Source of the DNA: Pyxicephalus adspersus
Taxonomy: Eukaryota; Chordata; Amphibia; Anura; Pyxicephalidae
DNA: 64,000 nt
Direction of reading: 5' to 3'
Assembly (NCBI RefSeq): GCF_032062135.1
Contig: NC_092859.1
Span: 46,369,888 to 46,433,887 of the forward strand
This document shows positions 60,442 through 64,000 of this stretch, one piece after another; position 1 is the stretch's first letter, and each line of letters starts with the position of its first letter. The notes beneath the pieces are model-generated. The model saw only the letters and a list, made by a program, of their open reading frames with translations, was not told the origin of the DNA and searched no databases. The position numbers were made by a program, and so were the translations under genes.

Positions 60442-62945
60442 GGATAAATTGGCTAGTTGAGAGATTTCCCTTTTTCTTGGATGAACTGATCTCCCTGGCC
60501 GTCCAGATTGATATTCGTTTCCAAGAACGTTTTCTGAAGAGATCTCGCTTATGCAAGATTTTTTCACCCCGGCTTGGAACCGTCCTTCCAGCGGCCTCTT
60601 GAACCTCTGGCCTGTCCTGTTCCTCCTATTTCAGAGGAACCCATGCAACTGGGCCATTCATGTCTGTCTTCTGAAGTAAGGTCCCAGCGTTTTTCTACAG
60701 GCCCCTGCATCTATTGCGGACAGAAAGGACATTTCCTTAAACTTTGTCCACAGAAAACCTGGAAACTGCAGCGCCTAGTAAGCTCTGAGGGGGGCATGGT
60801 AGGTCACTCTTCTCTCCACTCCAGTGTCCTACAATAAATCCAGATTTCCCTTGAATGCCTTCATTGATTTTGGAGCAGCAGGCCATTTCATTTCTGTTTC
60901 TCTTGACAAGGATTGTGCCTGGTCTATAAAGCCTTTGCCTCAACCCTTGGGTATTTCTGTGATTGATGGAACCATTCTGTCCCATGGACTTACCCGCTTT
61001 CAAATTTTGCCCATGCAAATGTCTATAGGTGTGCTACATCAGGAGATTATAACCTTTCTTGTTCTTCCCCAGGCCTCATCTGCAATCCCCCTGGGACTCC
61101 CATGGCATCAACAAAACTCCCCAGTGTTAGATTGGTTTACTCCAGGGGTAATGGCTTGGGGCCCTTCTTGCCACTCCCAGTGTTTGACTAAACTAAGGCC
61201 TCTCAAGCCCCTCGCTATCTCCACGATGAAGATTGCTCCATCTATCCCTACCCAGTACATGGACTTTCAAGATGTCTTTTCCAAATGCAAGGCCGAGCAG
61301 CTTCATCCCCACCAGACCTATGACTGTGCTATAGACCTCATACCTTCTTCCACACCTCCAAGAGGTCGGGTATACCCTCTCAGTCTTCCTGAGACTAGGG
61401 CTATGAATGAATACATAAAAAAAAAACAGCAGCGCGGATTTATCTTTCCCTGCGGGCTCAGGACTTTTCTTTGTCCAAAAGAAGGATGGGCCTTTTCCTC
61501 ATTGTATTGACTATCGCGGTCTGAATGCCATCACTGTTAAGAACCGGTACCTGCTGCCCCTTATCCCCGGGCTCCTTGACCATCTCAGTGGTGTCCCGGT
61601 TTTCAATAAACTGTACCTCCGAGGGTCCTATAACCTAATTCGGATTAAGGAGGGGGACAAATGGAAGACAGCTTTTAATACCAGGGATCGGCATTATTAT
61701 TATTATTATTATTAATAAACAGGATTTATATAGCGCCAACATATTACGCAGCGATGTACATTAAATAGGGATTGCAAATGACAGACTAATACAGACAGTG
61801 ATACAGGAAGAAAGAACCCTGCCCCAAAGAGCCTACAATCTAGTAGATGGGGGAATTTCACACACAATAGGATGGGAGATATGTATTGCTGGGAAGTAGT
61901 GGTGGTTTCAAAAAACAGAAGAAGACGGGTAGGCAAGTTTGAAGAAATGGGTTTTGAGGTTTATGAATATCTGGTGATGCCCTCTGGTCTCTGTAATGCC
62001 CCGGCTGTCTTACAACACTTTGTAAATGAGGTATTTCAGGACCTGCTATATATCTGTGTTGTGGTCTATCTGGATGACATCCTGATTTTTTCTCCTGACT
62101 TGCCCTCTCACAGACAGCATGTCTGTTTAGTCCTGCAAAGTCTCTAAGACAACAGACTCCATACAAAGGCTGTGAAATGCCTGTTGTGGTAGGAGTGGCA
62201 ATATCTCTTGAGGGGTTCCCTGCACAAGGCAACTATTTTTGTAGACCATAAAAACCTCCAGTCTGTTTGTCGCCTCAATCCTTGGCAGGCCAGTTGGTCA
62301 TTATTCTTTTCACTGTTTGATTTTGATGTCCCTTTAAACCTGGTTCTGATAACTCCCAAGCAGATGCCCTTTGTCGCTCCTTCAATCCACGTGATTCTGA
62401 GATTGTTGATGAGCCAGAGTTTATCATTCCTCCACACCACATCCTAGCCTTGACCTCTCCTATTCCCCCCAAATATTACAATAGGCAGACGATTCCAAAC
62501 ATTCTGGTGATCTGGGTGTTTATAGAACACTCACATTTTTCTCCCGTCTGTACTGGTTGCCCAACCTTCATAAGAATGTGACAGACTATGTCAAGGCCTG
62601 TGCTGTCTGTGCTCAGACAAAGTCACCCACCTGTGCCCCAGCAGGTCCACTTCTTCTTTTGCCCATTAGCATGGAGCCTTGGTGTCACCTTTCCATGGGT
62701 TTAATTACAGATCTTCCACCTTCCAAATGATGAACTGTTATTTTGGTGGACGTGGATCACTTTTCCAAAATGACCCACTTTGTATGTCTTCCATCTTTTA
62801 CCATGTTGGTGCCAGTTTTTATCTGTGAAATTTTTAGGCTCCACAGTATGCATGCGCATATTGTATCTGACCGTGGGGTTTAGTTTACCTCCCCCTTTGC
62901 AAAGGCTGCTGTAAATCCTTGGAAATTTTTGCTGAGTTTTATTCA
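60442..62945 (+). pseudogene. Ty3/gypsy-type LTR retrotransposon internal region, decayed
   Basis: Pieces occur in gag-pol order on the plus strand. About 60470-60560 has a gag-like ELISLAVQIDIRFQERF. A CCHC knuckle (CIYCGQKGHFLKLC) is at about 60704-60750. A protease-like FIDFGAAGHF at about 60865, with Phe replacing the usual Ser or Thr of the active-site triplet. Reverse transcriptase pieces include [11 protein letters not shown] near 61505 and the catalytic YLDD at about 62068-62080. RNase H-like sequence follows (FVDHKNLQSV near 62240), then integrase pieces near 62570-62900 (CAVCAQTKSP and VDVDHFSKMTHF). Stops, frameshifts and a SINE-like insert (about 61692-61966) break it; part of the RT-RNase H region is deleted. 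No 5' LTR was found. It is inactive. Confidence 0.88.
61692..61966. mobile_element. SINE-like insertion within the gypsy RT region
   Basis: An (ATT)n run at the left end, then tttatatagcgccaacatat and ccctgccccaaagagcctac, a sequence type familiar from dispersed repeats of frogs. It splits the RT frame between HY and EYLVMP. Family name not assigned. Confidence 0.65.
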
Positions 62946-62949
62946 GCAT

Positions 62950-63520
62950 ATCACCCTAGCTCAGACACAGCACTCAACGTTTGTGCAACATGTCTCCCCT
63001 AGTGCCGAGCCCCATAGCTTGATGAGCAAGTTCCTCTACACCTGTTGCTTAATTTAGTGTTTCCTCTATCCAGCTCCTGTGTGAACCCCTTGTTGCCCAG
63101 TCTATTGTTTCAAGCCATTTCCCTTGTGCTTTTCCAGTGTTCCTCTCTGTCTGTAGATTTTCCTGTGTCATGTGTGCCTCCTGTTGCTTCCAGTGCCTCC
63201 TGTGTTCCCTGTGTCTGCAGTGGTACCTGTGTCACTGGTGTCTATTTCCTGGATCCCTGGTATTTAACCCCTGGCTTGTGACCTGACCTCTCTTACTTGC
63301 TGCCTGCCTTGACCCTGGCCTTCCTTGACAATTCTTCTTTTTAGTGATTTGGTACCGTGTATCCTCTTTTCCACCCTGGTGTTCCCAAGAACCGCAACCT
63401 GGCTGTAACCAGCAGTGCAACATTCTCACTACTAGAAACTCTGGAGAAGACCTGGTTGCTGCTTAGACCCTGTGTCTTGGCCCTTCTCGGGGCTCACACT
63501 ACTTTTGTTCAAGCGGTAGC
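62950..63520. mobile_element. LTR copy following the gypsy region (probable 3' LTR, truncated)
   Basis: Same sequence family and orientation as the solo LTR at 21062-21613, directly after the gypsy integrase remnant. The first part of the LTR is missing. Its place supports assigning the solo LTRs to this gypsy family. Confidence 0.65.
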
Positions 63521-63689
63521 ATCAAACATTAAATGTGATCAAATTAACAGAAAAGGGGCATATTTTGCACTATACCCTGTCAAGTTTCATCACAAAAAAC
63601 TTTCAAAATAATCAGACAACAAGCATAGCATAGCATATAAACATAGTATAAATCAATGTAAATTAACTGTTATACAGGAAGAGACTTAC

Positions 63690-64000
63690 CTGGTCCACAC
63701 AATCAGTCACTAAAATTTTTTAACAGTTTCATTTCCAAGTCCAGAATCATCAGTGTCAATTAAACTTTCCACATGGACATTTTAATTTGATGGAACATTA
63801 ATAATAGCCAACGATTCTTTGCAATTTTCAGTTATGACCACTGAATCATCAGTGTCAATTCAATTTTCCACTAGGACCTTTTCAGTAAGTGGGGCATATG
63901 TAAAGTCATTGTCTGCTGAATCCCAAGTCACACAGTGTCACAAGTTTTATGGGTAGGGAAGTGGTAAAGTCCCATCACTATACATGGACAGCACTCTGGG
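63690..64000 (-). pseudogene. Protocadherin variable exon, 3' end (partial, decayed)
   Basis: Cytoplasmic tail and GTAAGT donor (63684-63689) of another protocadherin exon whose body lies beyond the right edge. The tail starts RVLSMYSDGTLPLPYP-like, but an insertion near 63935 breaks the PYPYNFCVTLDS motif. The last part is present twice in tandem: a first copy near 63800-63870 resembling A4 (DDSVVITENCKE), then, after a stop, a second copy near 63695-63785 of another type (LIDTDDSGLGNE), which also runs into a stop before the donor. It is a pseudogene as far as visible. Confidence 0.8.

Noticed and set aside
60135..60602. 155-codon open frame on the plus strand
   Set aside because: It spans the GC-rich core of a piggyBac-type MITE and runs across its boundary into the gypsy remnant.
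1..64000. Constant exons of the protocadherin cluster
   Set aside because: No sequence resembling the gamma or alpha constant region was found on either strand; they are expected beyond the left edge.

Overview
This window is a stretch of a vertebrate clustered-protocadherin locus, most likely from an amphibian and probably a frog. All cadherin exons lie on the minus strand. The evidence is: large single exons of about 2.43 kb that encode a signal peptide, six cadherin repeats (EC1-EC6), one transmembrane helix and a short cytoplasmic tail; a 5' splice donor directly after a final CAG (Gln) codon instead of a stop; a Cys-X5-Cys loop in EC1; and a CGCT-containing conserved sequence element (CSE, the CTCF-binding promoter motif of clustered protocadherins) about 165-210 bp upstream of the start codons. 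The tail motif and the terminal Gln fit the gamma subfamily best, but this is inference because no constant exon is in the window. Constant exons would lie beyond the left edge (coordinates below 1). The organism guess rests on the AT-rich spacers and the mix of piggyBac, hAT, TA-target and Ty3/gypsy repeats.

The locus is a tandem array. I name three exon lineages. A-type exons (leader MLKMPELKEQ, donor GTAAGT) are A1 6509-8932, A2 24749-26184 (broken), A3 38039-40465 and A4 54712-57050 (broken). B-type exons (leader MLKMLKLNE or similar, donor GTGAGT) are B1 1-291 (cut by the window edge), B2 16031-18463, B3 about 31693-33391 (broken) and B4 45266-47698. C-type relics, short EC1/EC6 fusions, are C1 about 13393-13915, C2 about 28625-29105 and C3 about 43443-43985. 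In transcription order (right to left) the pattern is: partial exon at the right edge, promoter/start stub, A4psi, B4, C3psi, A3, B3psi, C2psi, A2psi, B2, C1psi, A1, B1. The repeating B-C-A unit is about 14-15 kb and has been copied at least three times. Full-length intact exons are A1, B2, A3 and B4. Spacers are paralogous between units, so several insertions can be dated and given target-site duplications by comparison with empty paralogous sites.

The spacers carry many mobile elements: a broken piggyBac transposon with TTAA ends (48206-50321) and four related deletion derivatives; two elements with CCGTATTTTTC ends and TA target duplications (one contains an 825-base assembly gap at 9965-10789); hAT-type elements; a CpG-rich MITE; a solo LTR with 5-bp target duplication plus other LTR copies; a mariner transposase fragment; and a decayed Ty3/gypsy element (60442-62945) with a SINE-like insert.

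If the locus works as in mammals, each CSE promoter is chosen stochastically in neurons, the chosen variable exon is spliced to shared constant exons, and the products act as homophilic cell-surface identity labels. Broken exons that keep a good promoter and donor (A2) would be non-productive choices in that system.
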